Both the position numbers and the translations under genes were made by a program. From Kutzneria buriramensis (GTDB taxonomy: Bacteria; Actinomycetota; Actinomycetes; Mycobacteriales; Pseudonocardiaceae): a stretch of 64,000 nt of DNA. Positions 63,954 through 64,000 of this stretch are shown here, in pieces (position 1 is the first letter of the stretch; every line of letters begins with the position of its first letter). Location: assembly GCF_003387475.1 (NCBI RefSeq), contig NZ_QUNO01000011.1, positions 248,001-312,000 on the forward strand, read 5' to 3'. The notes under the pieces were generated by a model. The model searched no databases. It was not told where the DNA came from and was given only the letters and a program-made list of their open reading frames with translations.

Positions 63954-64000
63954 GTGCCCATTGACCTGCATGCCCACACTTCCCGGTCCGACGGAACGGA
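63954..64000 (+). CDS. PHP-domain protein, 5' end only
   Basis: The GTG at 63954 opens MPIDLHAHTSRSDGTE, the N-terminal PHP phosphoesterase motif with two metal-binding histidines (DLHAHTSRSDGT). The gene runs off the right edge. PHP proteins hydrolyse phosphate esters such as nucleoside 3',5'-bisphosphates or histidinol phosphate; the subfamily cannot be told from 15 residues. Confidence 0.8.
   Translation, partial: MPIDLHAHTSRSDGT

Overview
The window is about 64 kb of very GC-rich chromosome from a mycolate-less actinomycete, most likely Pseudonocardiaceae (Kutzneria/Amycolatopsis/Saccharothrix type). Evidence: strong GC bias at third codon positions, many GTG and TTG starts, ATGA/GTGA overlaps, mycothiol (mshB) and methylglucose-lipopolysaccharide/glycogen (gpgS, glgM, glgC) genes, DUF397/DUF5753 genes, a SigE-RseA-HtrA-TatB block and a LpqY-SugABC trehalose importer. 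The order of core genes matches, as I recall it, the Mycobacterium tuberculosis Rv1165-Rv1239c segment: typA, lpqW-like, mshB, Rv1171-like, fdxC, dapC, dapD/dapE, LOG protein, folP2, gpgS, Rv1209-like, tagA, DUF3117, glgM/glgC, O-methyltransferase, sigE, rseA, htrA, tatB, mrp, DUF1003, MgtE/CBS protein, stress protein, lpqY-sugABC, corA. Lineage-specific genes sit in discrete islands between these.

Layout. 1-4.6 kb: frameshifted NUDIX fragment, a 33-residue Cys-rich mini-gene, an iron-box-like site, typA and an LpqW-like lipoprotein. 4.9-11 kb: five-gene oligopeptide/dipeptide ABC importer. 11-13 kb: island with DUF397, a broken DUF5753 regulator and a secreted phospholipase D-like protein. 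13-17.5 kb: mshB operon, GNAT, fdxC-dapC. 17.5-20 kb: CHAD protein, cytosine-deaminase-like enzyme, 2OG-Fe(II) oxygenase. 20-22.8 kb: dapD, dapE, LOG. 22.9-28.3 kb: secretion island with two tandem sedolisin-like peptidases, a CocE/NonD hydrolase and an Asn/Gly-rich four-repeat secreted protein. 28.6-31.8 kb: folP2-gpgS-DivIVA-like-tagA and DUF3117. 31.8-38 kb: leucyl aminopeptidase, LysR regulator, lipoprotein, glgM/glgC. 38-44 kb: methyltransferase, sigE-rseA, htrA, tatB, MarR, mrp. 44-49.5 kb: DUF1003, MgtE/CBS, PhzF, APH(6)-like kinase, CitE-like lyase. 50-56.5 kb: acyl-CoA dehydrogenase, 17M-type stress protein, trehalose importer. 56.5-64 kb: membrane protein, two DUF2332 proteins, corA with micro-ORFs, MaoC hydratase, NUDIX, PH-domain protein and the start of a PHP-domain gene.

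Functional threads: lysine/diaminopimelate synthesis (dapC, dapD, dapE), thiol and envelope-stress homeostasis (mshB, sigE-rseA-htrA, tatB), glycogen/polymethylated polysaccharide and trehalose handling (gpgS, glgM, glgC, lpqY-sugABC) and peptide uptake next to secreted proteases. No rRNA, tRNA, CRISPR array, prophage or intact transposon was seen. The most notable unexplained elements are two families of long perfect dispersed palindromes. Family A has four copies, all between convergent genes. Family B has three copies. The Asn/Gly-rich repeat protein is the best candidate for something undescribed.
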